Assembly (NCBI GenBank): GCA_020426085.1
Contig: JAGQQP010000051.1
Coordinates: forward strand, 1-13,775
DNA length: 13,775 nucleotides
Source of the DNA: Planctomycetaceae bacterium
Lineage (GTDB): Bacteria > Planctomycetota > Planctomycetia > Planctomycetales > Planctomycetaceae
Direction of reading: 5' to 3'
Shown here piece after piece: positions 1 to 8,117 of the stretch. A program made the translations under genes and the position numbers. The notes below the pieces were generated by a model. The model was not told where the DNA came from, did not search any database, and saw nothing but the letters and a program-made list of their open reading frames with translations. Position 1 is the first letter of the stretch, and the number at the start of each line of letters is the position of its first letter.

Positions 1-822
1 GATGGCATTCATGATGCCGCCTACCAGCATGACCAGGTACTGCCAGGGGGTGGTGATCCAGAAAATGGAGATTCCCAGTCGATAAACGGCGACACCTGTC
101 AGGCAGATCAGTCCTGTAGTGCTGATCAATACAAGAGTGGCGGAGATGGATGTTTCACCGCGGACTGAACCGCGAATCACTGCGCCGCCTGCACCATACG
201 AGCAGCCGGCAAAGCCTGCAACAAAAATAGTCAATGCCACAGTCGCCATTGCGTTGGAGTGATGTTCCATATTTTCGAAAACCGATTCCTCAGCCTGATG
301 GGCTCCCAGGCTGAGGATTACAATCGCCGCAGTCAATATGATCATGGAGGCAAACATGCGTGGGGTGATCGCTTCCTCCAGAAAGATCCGCCCCAGCAAA
401 GCTCCTGTGGTCAATAATGTGGCGAAACAGAGTGGTACGGTAAAAGCCAGTCCTCCCAGACTGAGCGACCATTGAAACATGACGTTGCCACCAAACTGCA
501 TCACCAGCCCGGTCAGAATCAAGGGGATGACCAGTCGTCGTGGGGGCAGTGCGGGAAGTCCCTGAGATCCGCGGTAGGCAACCAGAACCCAGCCCACAAT
601 GGTGGCAGGGACTGATTTTAAAGCAGAAATCCAGATGGCCCAGTCAGCATTGTTATCTACAGCCGCTTCGCGTAATGAGATGTTGGCTGCCGTGTATGCC
701 AGCGCCGATAACAGGCCGTAGATCGTTCCTTTTGCTATGGGAGAAAGGCCAGTAGTGTGTTCGCTGTCAGGGATTTCGGGGAGAGCCGGAACGTCCGATG
801 AAGTCTCTTTAATAGTCTTCAC
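1..822 (-). CDS. EamA/DMT-superfamily membrane transporter (partial, C-terminus beyond left edge)
   Basis: An open frame of 274 codons runs without a stop to the left edge, so the C-terminus is missing. After a polar N-terminus of about 32 residues it is almost entirely hydrophobic segments with short loops, starting near GTIYGLLSALAYTAANISLR and continuing through about seven or eight membrane helices. The pattern resembles the drug/metabolite transporter (EamA) superfamily of ten-helix inner-membrane carriers; the substrate cannot be told. The only plausible start is GTG at 820-822: an in-frame TAG lies upstream, and a GGAG ribosome site sits 7 nt before it (830-833). The start lies inside the end of yacG, overlapping by 14 nt, so translation is probably coupled to yacG. 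Family assignment is by general resemblance and not by a decisive motif; a related multi-helix transporter family is possible. Confidence 0.7.
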   Translation of the reverse strand, partial: MKTIKETSSDVPALPEIPDSEHTTGLSPIAKGTIYGLLSALAYTAANISLREAAVDNNADWAIWISALKSVPATIVGWVLVAYRGSQGLPALPPRRLVIPLILTGLVMQFGGNVMFQWSLSLGGLAFTVPLCFATLLTTGALLGRIFLEEAITPRMFASMIILTAAIVILSLGAHQAEESVFENMEHHSNAMATVALTIFVAGFAGCSYGAGGAVIRGSVRGETSISATLVLISTTGLICLTGVAVYRLGISIFWITTPWQYLVMLVGGIMNAI

Positions 823-1015
823 CTTCTTGCTCCAGTTGCTGTAACTCGATGAGACGCGGATCGAGTTCTTCTACAATCGCATAACGGCCATCCGACCAGC
901 GAAAGAAGTCAACATCGCGGCACTTCTTGCTGCAGAATGGAAAGGGGGACTGGTCATCATTCGCCTGGAGAGTGACGACTTTTCGACATATGGGGCATGT
1001 TTGTGGTTGGATCAT
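809..1015 (-). CDS. yacG: YacG-family zinc-binding protein (putative DNA gyrase inhibitor)
   Basis: A 68-residue protein with one treble-clef-like zinc site: CPIC (Cys7, Cys10) and FPFCSKKC (Cys28, Cys32), followed by the acidic/aromatic stretch RDVDFFRW. This matches YacG, which in E. coli (65 residues) binds zinc and inhibits DNA gyrase by contacting GyrB. The C-terminal tail is acidic, as in the family. An upstream in-frame TTG at 1030 would add five residues but has no ribosome site. ATG at 1013-1015 has GAGG 5 nt upstream, so I chose it. Its stop overlaps the start of the membrane transporter downstream. The gene follows an FmdB-type zinc-ribbon gene after a 186-bp gap. Family call is firm; the gyrase role in this organism is inferred. 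Confidence 0.88.
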   Translation of the reverse strand: MIQPQTCPICRKVVTLQANDDQSPFPFCSKKCRDVDFFRWSDGRYAIVEELDPRLIELQQLEQEGEDY

Positions 1016-1103
1016 CGGATCCTCAGACAAAAAGTGGAGCGAATTCAGAGTGTCTTATCAGACCTGAAATGGCACGTTGGTCGAAACGGTCCGCACGCTC
1101 TCT

Positions 1104-1136
1104 GGCGTACTCGCCTGACATTGACCACCTGTCAAT
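1104..1136. repeat. Two small inverted repeats between the FmdB gene and yacG
   Basis: ATTGAC-CACCT-GTCAAT (1120-1136) and GGCG-TACT-CGCC (1104-1115) are adjacent short perfect dyads in the 186-bp gap downstream of the FmdB-type gene. Neither is followed by a T-run in the minus direction, so they do not look like a normal intrinsic terminator. They could be a processing or pausing structure, or chance. Confidence 0.25.
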
Positions 1137-1201
1137 ACAGGGGTGATGGACCAGGAGTCTGATTCTCTTATAGATCATTCCCGTGGAAATATCAAAGGTA
1201 A

Positions 1202-1498
1202 TCAGGAATCGGACGATCCACTCTTGCTGGAAGCACCTGAATCACTGCTGCTTTTTGAATCCGAACTGGATGATTGCGCTTTGGAATCAGCGGCAGCGTC
1301 TTTTTTATAAGAGCTGCTCCGATAATCAGTTTGGTAAAAACCAGAACCTTTGAAAATGATTCCGCCACCGGCACCGATCACACGTTTCGCTTTCAGTTTT
1401 CCGCACTCGGGACATTTTCTCAGGGGTTTTGCGGTAATCGACTGAAATTCTTCCCATTTATGACCACACTGGGAACATTCATAATCATAAGTTGGCAT
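1202..1498 (-). CDS. FmdB-family zinc-ribbon protein with Ser-rich tail
   Basis: A 98-residue protein opening MPTYDYECSQCGHKWE, the classic N-terminus of the FmdB/CxxC-CxxC-SSSS regulatory-protein family. A zinc ribbon is formed by Cys8, Cys11, Cys29 and Cys32, followed by the family's GGGIIFKGSGFYQTDYR segment (about 44-60). The last 30 residues are low-complexity Ser/Asp/Lys/Ala, probably disordered and typical of the family. FmdB itself was linked to control of formamidase/acetamidase genes in Methylophilus; the general bacterial role is unknown, so no specific function is assigned. ATG at 1498 is the only sensible start; the ribosome site is weak (GTGAG about 10 nt upstream). It lies 38 bp after grpE and is probably co-transcribed with dnaJ-grpE. 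Confidence 0.88.
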   Translation of the reverse strand: MPTYDYECSQCGHKWEEFQSITAKPLRKCPECGKLKAKRVIGAGGGIIFKGSGFYQTDYRSSSYKKDAAADSKAQSSSSDSKSSSDSGASSKSGSSDS

Positions 1499-1536
1499 CG
1501 ATAGAGACTCACAATTAAAAAGGCAATGAGAAGTAA

Positions 1537-2094
1537 TTAACTTTGGGCAGGACCGGATGAAACAATGACTTTGGTGGGGCGAACCACTCGGTCATTGAGA
1601 ATAAAACCCTGTTCCAGCTCATGAATGACTGTCATCGGCGGATGTTCATCCGAAGGCATCTGCTGCAGTGCTTCATGCAGATTCGGGTCGAACGGTTTTC
1701 CCAGGGCATCGATGGCTGTCACATTATGCTTTGAGAAGACATCGACGATCTGTTTTACCACCATTTCGACGCCCTGTTTAAGGTCACCAACCTGGTCGGC
1801 ACTTTCAGCAGCTTCAACGGCCCGTTTCAGATTATCCAGCGCGGGTAACAGATCCTGAATAAAGGGAGCCGCCGCATACTGGCGGACCTGTTCCATTTCT
1901 TTCTGGTAGCGTTTGCGGACATTCTCCAGTTCGGCCTGTGAACGGAGAAAGCGATTCTGATTCTCATCTCGTTCAGAAATTGCAGTCTGCAACTGTTCTT
2001 CAACGGTTGGCGCTTCTTCTGCCACTTCATTCTCCTCAACCGGAATTTCTTCGGCCTGGTTTTGAATCTCTTCTGGTTGTTCCATGTCTGTCAT
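1537..2094 (-). CDS. grpE: GrpE, nucleotide exchange factor for DnaK
   Basis: A 185-residue protein, close to the usual 180-200. GrpE is a dimer that releases ADP from the Hsp70 DnaK in the cytoplasm. The first 35 residues are acidic and probably disordered. A long coiled-coil helix follows (about 35-75), containing FLRSQAELENVRKRYQKE, equivalent to the family's N-F-R-K-R signature. Next comes PFIQDLLPALDNLKRAVE (four-helix bundle, about 77-95). The beta-rich C-terminal wing ends with EQGFILNDRVVRPTKVIVS (about 161-179). ATG at 2094 is preferred over the ATG three codons later; an AGG sits 8 nt before it. The gene is 77 bp downstream of dnaJ and probably shares its transcript. Its partner dnaK is not in the window. 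Confidence 0.97.
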   Translation of the reverse strand: MTDMEQPEEIQNQAEEIPVEENEVAEEAPTVEEQLQTAISERDENQNRFLRSQAELENVRKRYQKEMEQVRQYAAAPFIQDLLPALDNLKRAVEAAESADQVGDLKQGVEMVVKQIVDVFSKHNVTAIDALGKPFDPNLHEALQQMPSDEHPPMTVIHELEQGFILNDRVVRPTKVIVSSGPAQS

Positions 2095-2171
2095 GTTTCT
2101 GACCTGCTACGTTCTCTCAAACTGTTTTGAATATATAGAAACCAAATTGATGAACTCAAATTTCACACTCT

Positions 2172-3305
2172 CTAATCAGAGTGGGTGAAGTATTCCTTCA
2201 ATTTGTCAAAAAACGAATTACGGTTCGGGCTGCGATGGGAAGAGACTTCCGCATGTTCAATTTCTGCCAGTTCACGCAGCAACTCTTCTTCCCGTTCTGA
2301 GATTTTTTTGGGGACATCGATCTGTACGACAACATGCAGGTCGCCCCGTCGGCCACCATGCGGATTGGGCATTCCCAGTCCTTTGAGTCGAAAGACTTCA
2401 CCTGGTTGTGTTCCCGAAGGAATTTTCAGATCGTGTCGCCCTTCCAGGGTTGGTATCTCAATATTGGCTCCCAGAACAGCCTGAGTGTAGGTGATGGGAA
2501 CATGGCAACTCAGTTCCTGTTCCTGACGGCGGAACAGAGGATGCTCATCAACGCCGATGACAACATACAGGTCGCCACGAGGGCCTCCGTTGGCACCAGG
2601 ATTACCCTCTCCTCTCAGACAGAGTTGCATCCCGTTATCAATGCCGGGAGGCACTTTGATTTCCAGTGTGGTTTCTTGTGCGACGCGACCCTCTCCGCGG
2701 CAGTCGGAGCATTTATCGACGATGACTTTTCCCGCACCACGGCAGCGTGGACAGGTTGTCTGCACCCGGAAAAAGCCCTGGGACTGCACGACCTGGCCGG
2801 CACCGCCACAGTAATCACATTCATCAGGCTCTGTTCCCGGTTTCGCTCCAGAACCATGGCAGGTTTCACAGACTTCCTGACGATTGATATGGATTTCACG
2901 CTCGCAGCCCGCTGCGGCATCCAGCAGGTCGATCTGCAGACTGGTTCTCAGGCTTTCACCCTGTCGGGGACGGTTGCCGCCACGCTGTGAAGAATTGCGG
3001 AAACCAAAGCCTTCAAACAGGTCGCCAAAGGCACTAAAGATGTCGGACACATCATGGAACTGGTGCGCGCCGCCTGCTCCGAAATCGGCGTGCCCATAGC
3101 GGTCGTAATGGGCGCGTTTTTTATCATCACCCAGAACTTCGAATGCTTCAGCGGCTTCTTTGAAACGTTTGACGGCTTCTTCATCTCCGGGGTTGCGATC
3201 CGGATGATTAGCCAGCGCCAGTTTCTTGTACGCTTTTTTGATTTCTACGGTGGTCACTTCGCGCGATACGCCGAGAATTTCATAATAATCGCGTTTCGAT
3301 GCCAT
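2172..3305 (-). CDS. dnaJ: DnaJ, Hsp40 co-chaperone (type I)
   Basis: A full-length type I Hsp40 (377 residues; E. coli DnaJ has 376) that delivers unfolded clients to DnaK and stimulates its ATPase. J domain at 4-70 with the essential HPD at 34-36. A Gly/Phe-rich linker spans about 75-115 ([14 protein letters not shown]). The cysteine-rich zinc domain has four CxxCxGxG repeats at 146-153, 163-170, 185-192 and 199-206, all eight cysteines present. The C-terminal client-binding beta domains follow (about 210-335), with [15 protein letters not shown], and a dimerisation tail. ATG at 3305 precedes DYYEILGVS by five codons, as usual. It starts a new unit after the terminator at 3396-3428, with an inverted repeat at 3338-3368 as a possible operator. 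grpE follows; dnaK is absent, unlike many dnaK-dnaJ operons. Confidence 0.98.
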   Translation of the reverse strand: MASKRDYYEILGVSREVTTVEIKKAYKKLALANHPDRNPGDEEAVKRFKEAAEAFEVLGDDKKRAHYDRYGHADFGAGGAHQFHDVSDIFSAFGDLFEGFGFRNSSQRGGNRPRQGESLRTSLQIDLLDAAAGCEREIHINRQEVCETCHGSGAKPGTEPDECDYCGGAGQVVQSQGFFRVQTTCPRCRGAGKVIVDKCSDCRGEGRVAQETTLEIKVPPGIDNGMQLCLRGEGNPGANGGPRGDLYVVIGVDEHPLFRRQEQELSCHVPITYTQAVLGANIEIPTLEGRHDLKIPSGTQPGEVFRLKGLGMPNPHGGRRGDLHVVVQIDVPKKISEREEELLRELAEIEHAEVSSHRSPNRNSFFDKLKEYFTHSD

Positions 3306-3337
3306 AAATCACAACTCGTCGTATATCTAAAAGTTTT

Positions 3338-3368
3338 GAACACCACCATGTCCGCACTGGTGAAGTTC
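3338..3368. promoter_or_regulatory. 31-bp imperfect inverted repeat upstream of dnaJ (candidate operator)
   Basis: On the plus strand the arms are GAACACCACCA and TGGTGAAGTTC, 11 bp each, separated by 9 bp (TGTCCGCAC). Nine of eleven positions are Watson-Crick complementary; the two mismatches are adjacent. It lies 33-63 bp before the dnaJ ATG, between the groE terminator and dnaJ. The 9-bp spacer equals that of CIRCE, the HrcA operator, but the arm sequence is different. It could be a repressor site in the dnaJ promoter or a leader hairpin. Confidence 0.45.
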
Positions 3369-3395
3369 TCGCTATTGTAGTTCTAATCAGAACCG

Positions 3396-3428
3396 AAAAA
3401 AACGGGCCACCATTTTACGGCGGCCCGT
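3396..3428 (-). terminator. Rho-independent terminator of the groE unit
   Basis: Read on the minus strand: stem ACGGGCCGCC, loop GTAAAAT, stem GGTGGCCCGT, giving 10 paired positions including one G-U, then a run of six to seven T. It starts 57 nt after the groEL2 stop codon. The strong GC stem plus T-run is a textbook intrinsic terminator and separates groEL2 from dnaJ. Confidence 0.93.
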
Positions 3429-3485
3429 CTGTTATCTCAATGTTTCTCCTGAATTCCAGTTATTGGACTCAGACGTTTTCAGAAA

Positions 3486-5105
3486 CTATCGAACACTGCC
3501 TTCGACGTCAGCCAGCTTTTTACCTTCGGTGCTGTCACTGCGGGTGACGAGTACCTGGGTCGTCAGCATCAGGCTGGCGATTGAAGCGGCATTTTTCAGG
3601 GCGTTTTTCACGACCTTGGCTGGATCAATAATTCCTGCTTTGAACATATCGACATATTCGCCACTGTTGGCATTATAACCTTTGGAGCCGGTCAGCTGTT
3701 TGACTTCATCGGCAACAACGGCACCATCAGTTCCGCAGTTTTCTGCGATCTGACGAATTGGACCTTCGAGAGCACGGGCAACAATATTGATACCGATTTT
3801 CTCGTCGTCGTTTTTGCCTTTGACTTTTTCAACGGCTTCAATGGATCGCAGCAGAGCAACGCCACCACCAGGGAGAATTCCTTCTTCCACAGCAGCTCGT
3901 GTTGCATGCAGAGCATCTTCCATACGGGCTTTGGTCTGCTTCATTTCTGCTTCAGTTGCTGCACCGACAGAAATGATGGCGACGCCACCAGTCAGTTTTG
4001 CCAGACGTTCCTGATATTTTTCACGATCGTATTCGCTGTCCGTTTTCTGCAGCTGTCCGCGGATCTGAGCGACCCGTGCCTGCAGAGCTTCTGTTTCGCC
4101 GGCACCCTCGATCAGGGTGCAGGAATCTTTGGTGATTTCAACCTGCTTGGCCTGACCCAGTTGAGCCAGTTCCACTGATTCCAGCTTGATTCCCAGATCT
4201 TCAGAAATGACGGTACCACCTGTCAGCACAGCGATGTCGGCCAGCATGGCTTTGCGACGATCGCCGAATCCAGGAGCTTTGACAGCAGCAATGTTGAGAA
4301 CACCGCGAAGTTTGTTGACGACCAGAGCGGTCAGTGGTTCCCCTTCAACGTCTTCAGCGATAATCAACAGTGGTTTTCCTGTCTGCGAAACTTTTTCGAG
4401 CAGAGGCACCAGGTCCCGCAGGGCGGAGATTTTGGATTCATGAATCAGAATATAGCAGTCTTCCAGAATGCACTTCATGCCTTCTGTGTCAGTCACGAAA
4501 TAAGGTGAAATATAACCTTTGTCAAACTGCATCCCGTCTGCGAAGGAGAGGGTTGTTTCGTTACCCTTACCTTCTTCAACGGTGATCACGCCGTCACGGC
4601 CTACTTTTTCCACAGCGTCGGCAATCAGGTTTCCGATGACGTTGTCATTGTTAGCAGAGATGGCACCGACCTGGGCAATTTCTGCTTTTTCAGTCACAGG
4701 TTTCGCCAGTGCTTCGATCGCAGCGACAGCGGCTTCGACTGCTTTGTCGATGCCACGACGAACGATCATGGGGTTTGCACCCAGTGACAGACCACGCAGG
4801 CCTTCCTGGTAGATGGAACGTGCTAAAACGGTAGCAGTTGTGGTTCCATCACCGGCGATATCACTGGTTTTGGTAGCCACTTCGTTAACCAGTTTCGCTC
4901 CCATATTTTCGAACGGGTCTTCGAGTTCTACTTCTTTACTGACTGTAACACCGTCTTTGGTCACCAGGGGGTTGCCAAAATTTTTATCGATGATCACGTT
5001 GCGCCCGGTGGGACCCATGGTGATGGCTACAGCGTCGCTGATAGTTTGCACGCCTTTTTGCAGCTTGGTACGTGCGCGATCTTCAAACAATAGTTGCTTT
5101 GCCAC
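3486..5105 (-). CDS. groEL: GroEL chaperonin paralogue 2 (no GGM tail)
   Basis: A 539-residue 60-kDa chaperonin, essentially full length for the equatorial, intermediate and apical domains. ATP-site residues are present: Asp51 in [18 protein letters not shown] at 85-94 with Asp86, and the hydrolytic Asp397 in [15 protein letters not shown] at 412-415 is intact. In the apical domain the canonical substrate/GroES-contact pattern GYISPYF (197-203) is kept. The C-terminus ends ...[11 protein letters not shown], without the usual flexible Gly-Gly-Met repeats that project into the cavity. The start is GTG at 5105, with GAGGAG at 5115-5120, 9 nt upstream. The gene is last in groEL1-groES-groEL2 and is followed by a strong terminator. 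It should form a folding chamber with the GroES upstream; whether it mixes with GroEL1 in rings is unknown. Confidence 0.97.
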   Translation of the reverse strand: MAKQLLFEDRARTKLQKGVQTISDAVAITMGPTGRNVIIDKNFGNPLVTKDGVTVSKEVELEDPFENMGAKLVNEVATKTSDIAGDGTTTATVLARSIYQEGLRGLSLGANPMIVRRGIDKAVEAAVAAIEALAKPVTEKAEIAQVGAISANNDNVIGNLIADAVEKVGRDGVITVEEGKGNETTLSFADGMQFDKGYISPYFVTDTEGMKCILEDCYILIHESKISALRDLVPLLEKVSQTGKPLLIIAEDVEGEPLTALVVNKLRGVLNIAAVKAPGFGDRRKAMLADIAVLTGGTVISEDLGIKLESVELAQLGQAKQVEITKDSCTLIEGAGETEALQARVAQIRGQLQKTDSEYDREKYQERLAKLTGGVAIISVGAATEAEMKQTKARMEDALHATRAAVEEGILPGGGVALLRSIEAVEKVKGKNDDEKIGINIVARALEGPIRQIAENCGTDGAVVADEVKQLTGSKGYNANSGEYVDMFKAGIIDPAKVVKNALKNAASIASLMLTTQVLVTRSDSTEGKKLADVEGSVR

Positions 5106-5119
5106 GCTTATAAACTCCT

Positions 5120-5160
5120 CTGTTTAACAGGAACGAACATTCAATCGGATTGCTCCGTTC
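5120..5160. repeat. Dyads in the groEL2 leader
   Basis: Just before the groEL2 ribosome site are CTGTT-T-AACAG (5120-5130) and a nested pair, GAACG (5131-5135)/CGTTC (5156-5160) enclosing CAAT-CGG-ATTG (5142-5152). They could fold in the leader and affect groEL2 translation, or be chance; arms are short. Confidence 0.25.
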
Positions 5161-5200
5161 TCCCCTGCGTGAATTGTGATTGATTAAGATTCTCGAAGCA

Positions 5201-5240
5201 GACAGAGAAAGGATTGGGTTTTACAATTACTGTCTCTGTC
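5201..5240. repeat. Inverted repeat in the groES-groEL2 spacer
   Basis: Perfect 8-bp arms GACAGAGA (5201-5208) and TCTCTGTC (5233-5240) enclose a second small dyad, ATTG (5213-5216)/CAAT (5224-5227). The element is about 25 nt after the groES stop in the direction of transcription. No T-run follows, so it is more like a processing, pausing or stabilising hairpin than a terminator. Confidence 0.4.
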
Positions 5241-5265
5241 CAAATGGTCCGATTCAGTACGTTCT

Positions 5266-5556
5266 TTACTTGATGATTTTAGCAAGAATGTCGCTTTCCC
5301 GCAGGATTTTCACGTCTTTGCCACTGACTTCGATATCGGTTCCGCCGTATTTGCCGTAGAGAACTTCATCACCGACTTCAACAGCAACCGGGCAACGCTC
5401 ACCACTTTCCAGCAGACGTCCAGGTCCTACAGCGATTACAGTACCGCTCTGTGGTTTTTCCTGAGCTGTGTCAGGCAGAACAATCCCACCTGCAGTTGTT
5501 TCTTCTGCAACATTGGGTTCAATCACGATACGGTCATCAAGAGGATTCAGTTCCAT
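5266..5556 (-). CDS. groES: GroES co-chaperonin
   Basis: A 96-residue 10-kDa chaperonin that caps GroEL rings as a heptamer. [14 protein letters not shown] is the first strand. The mobile loop around 16-32 contains [10 protein letters not shown], with the GroEL-binding Ile25-Val26-Leu27 at exactly the canonical positions. The roof-loop region and the [11 protein letters not shown] and [12 protein letters not shown] segments complete the family pattern. An in-frame TTG at 5580 would add eight residues, but ATG at 5554-5556 has GGGAG 8 nt upstream and gives the standard GroES length, so I chose it. It sits between two groEL genes with long spacers (148 and 160 bp), each containing an inverted repeat. 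It presumably serves both GroELs, since no second groES is in the window. Confidence 0.98.
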   Translation of the reverse strand: MELNPLDDRIVIEPNVAEETTAGGIVLPDTAQEKPQSGTVIAVGPGRLLESGERCPVAVEVGDEVLYGKYGGTDIEVSGKDVKILRESDILAKIIK

Positions 5557-5664
5557 TATGTTAACTCCCAAGTATTCCAATTAGTCTGGTTGTATGTGTG
5601 AATCCGGGAGCAGTTCCCGGAAGTAATTTGTCTCATGTCGTTATGAGCCGGTGAAGGCCCTGTT

Positions 5665-5695
5665 GCCACCCTCTTATTTATGAGAAGAGGATGGC
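5665..5695 (-). repeat. Strong hairpin between groEL1 and groES
   Basis: On the minus strand GCCATCCTCTT, a 9-nt loop CTCATAAAT, then AAGAGGGTGGC: an 11-bp stem counting one U-G pair. It begins 9 nt after the groEL1 stop codon. There is no T-run after it, so it is not a standard terminator; it could be an attenuator, an mRNA processing site or a 3'-end stabiliser setting different levels of groEL1 and groES. A separate 6-bp dyad CCGGGA-GCAGT-TCCCGG lies at 5604-5620, closer to groES. Confidence 0.55.
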
Positions 5696-5704
5696 GATCG
5701 TGAC

Positions 5705-7414
<1,710 letters not shown>

Positions 7415-7491
7415 TCAACCAGCAATAATGGCCAATAATATTTGCCCATGACCACGATGATCTCTCACGCAGGACGACAGAATTACTTGCA

Positions 7492-7515
7492 TGCACTCTC
7501 TGTCACGTGAGTACG
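7492..7515 (-). promoter_or_regulatory. Degenerate CIRCE-like dyad upstream of groEL1
   Basis: On the minus strand GTACTC, 10 bp, GAGTGC. The HrcA operator CIRCE is TTAGCACTC-N9-GAGTGCTAA; here only ACTC...GAGT and part of each outer arm match, and the spacer is 10 rather than 9. The spacer contains TCACGTGA, an 8-bp palindrome (7503-7510). It lies about 77-110 bp before the groEL1 start, right after the putative promoter, where a repressor site would be expected. Confidence 0.3.
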
Positions 7516-7524
7516 TTTAGGTGT

Positions 7525-7554
7525 AATACAACAAAGTTGGCAGGGATTTGTCTG
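7525..7554 (-). promoter_or_regulatory. Possible sigma-70-type promoter for groEL1
   Basis: On the minus strand CAGACA (7554-7549), an 18-bp spacer, then TGTATT (7530-7525); four of six matches in each box. The start of transcription would fall near 7518, immediately before the CIRCE-like dyad. Weak matches, so only a candidate. Confidence 0.25.
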
Positions 7555-7670
7555 GACCCTGACCATGCCGATGGGTAAATGCAATCATCATGCCAATCAG
7601 ATTTACGAGTTGTAAGATGCTTTATTGTAAGGGAATGCAGTTACAGTGTGTTTCCGGATTCGCACTCAGA

Positions 7671-7685
7671 CTGCCAAGTTGGCAG
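7671..7685. repeat. Perfect 15-bp palindrome CTGCCAA-G-TTGGCAG
   Basis: Seven-bp arms around one central base. Half of it, AAGTTGGCAG, recurs at 7534-7543 near the putative groEL1 promoter. Too tight for an RNA hairpin with a normal loop, but shaped like a dimeric regulator site. Confidence 0.35.
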
Positions 7686-7815
7686 CGGACGGAGTATCGC
7701 TGAAGCCAGATGATCAATTGGCTGCAGGTTGGTGTAGAGAGTTGGAGAACCACTCAAAAGTGTCCAATGAAAATTAGCGGATTCAGATTGCGAGTGAAAA
7801 AAGCAGTCGATCTGC

Positions 7816-7854
7816 TTAATCAGAAGGCAGGATCGCTGAATCATGCCTGATTAA
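7816..7854. repeat. TTAATCAG...CTGATTAA inverted repeat
   Basis: Perfect 8-bp arms at 7816-7823 and 7847-7854, 23 bp apart, with GGCA/TGCC inside. A related pair, TAATCAG/CTGATTA, occurs again at 8044-8092 in the amt leader. Confidence 0.35.
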
Positions 7855-7916
7855 CCTGCATTGAAAATGTTACAAAATGTAAAAACCAACAAATATGAAT
7901 TTATTGTGATTGTTTT

Positions 7917-8014
7917 TAAGTGCATATTAACAAACATGATAAGTGCATCGAACCTTTCCAGGAAAATGATTGAGGCACACTGTTTGCATTAAGTTTAAAT
8001 ACCAAAGTAAGTGC
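7917..8014. repeat. TAAGTGC direct repeats flanking the amt promoter
   Basis: TAAGTGCAT occurs exactly at 7917-7925 and 7940-7948 (23 bp apart, about two helical turns), and TAAGTGC again at 8008-8014. The first two are 26-57 bp upstream of the sigma-54 GG element. GTGCA resembles a half-site of NtrC (GGTGCA), but the sites are direct and not inverted. Candidate activator sites. Confidence 0.35.
7972..7989 (+). promoter_or_regulatory. Sigma-54 (RpoN) promoter for amt
   Basis: AGGCACACTGTTTGCA contains GG at 7974-7975 and GC at 7986-7987 with exactly 10 bp between, matching TGGCAC-N5-TTGCA at all but the first base. Transcription would begin near 7999, giving a leader of about 119 nt. Sigma-54 control is common for ammonium transporter genes, which supports the call. 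Confidence 0.7.
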
Positions 8015-8041
8015 TCAAATTATTGATTGGTATTTAGGGGC

Positions 8042-8092
8042 CTTAATCAGGATAACGATTGTCAAAACCGTAGAAGAAACAACGACTGATTA
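8042..8092 (+). promoter_or_regulatory. Possible structured leader of amt mRNA
   Basis: TAATCAG (8044-8050) can pair with CTGATTA (8086-8092), and CG-TTGT (8056-8062, one bulged A) with ACAACG (8079-8084) inside it. It would be transcribed from the sigma-54 promoter and ends about 25 nt before the amt start codon. No known riboswitch class was recognised. Confidence 0.3.
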
Positions 8093-8117
8093 GACTCCGG
8101 GAAAGGTTTGCGACAAA

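Noticed and set aside
1016..1030. Upstream TTG start for yacG
   Set aside because: No ribosome site precedes it, while GAGG lies 5 nt before the ATG at 1015.
2334..2990. 218-codon plus-strand frame opposite dnaJ
   Set aside because: It lies wholly antisense to a clearly conserved dnaJ, and its translation has no recognisable domain; the length is explained by codon composition of the real gene.
5106..5265. Search for a CIRCE element before groEL2
   Set aside because: No ACTC-N9-GAGT type dyad is present; only unrelated short inverted repeats.
5557..5580. N-terminal extension of GroES from TTG at 5580
   Set aside because: It would cover the GGGAG ribosome site for the ATG at 5556 and makes the protein longer than the family norm.
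7641..7844. 67-codon minus-strand frame in the groEL1-amt gap
   Set aside because: No good ribosome site, no domain or periodicity, and it covers a palindrome and part of a dyad; more likely regulatory DNA.
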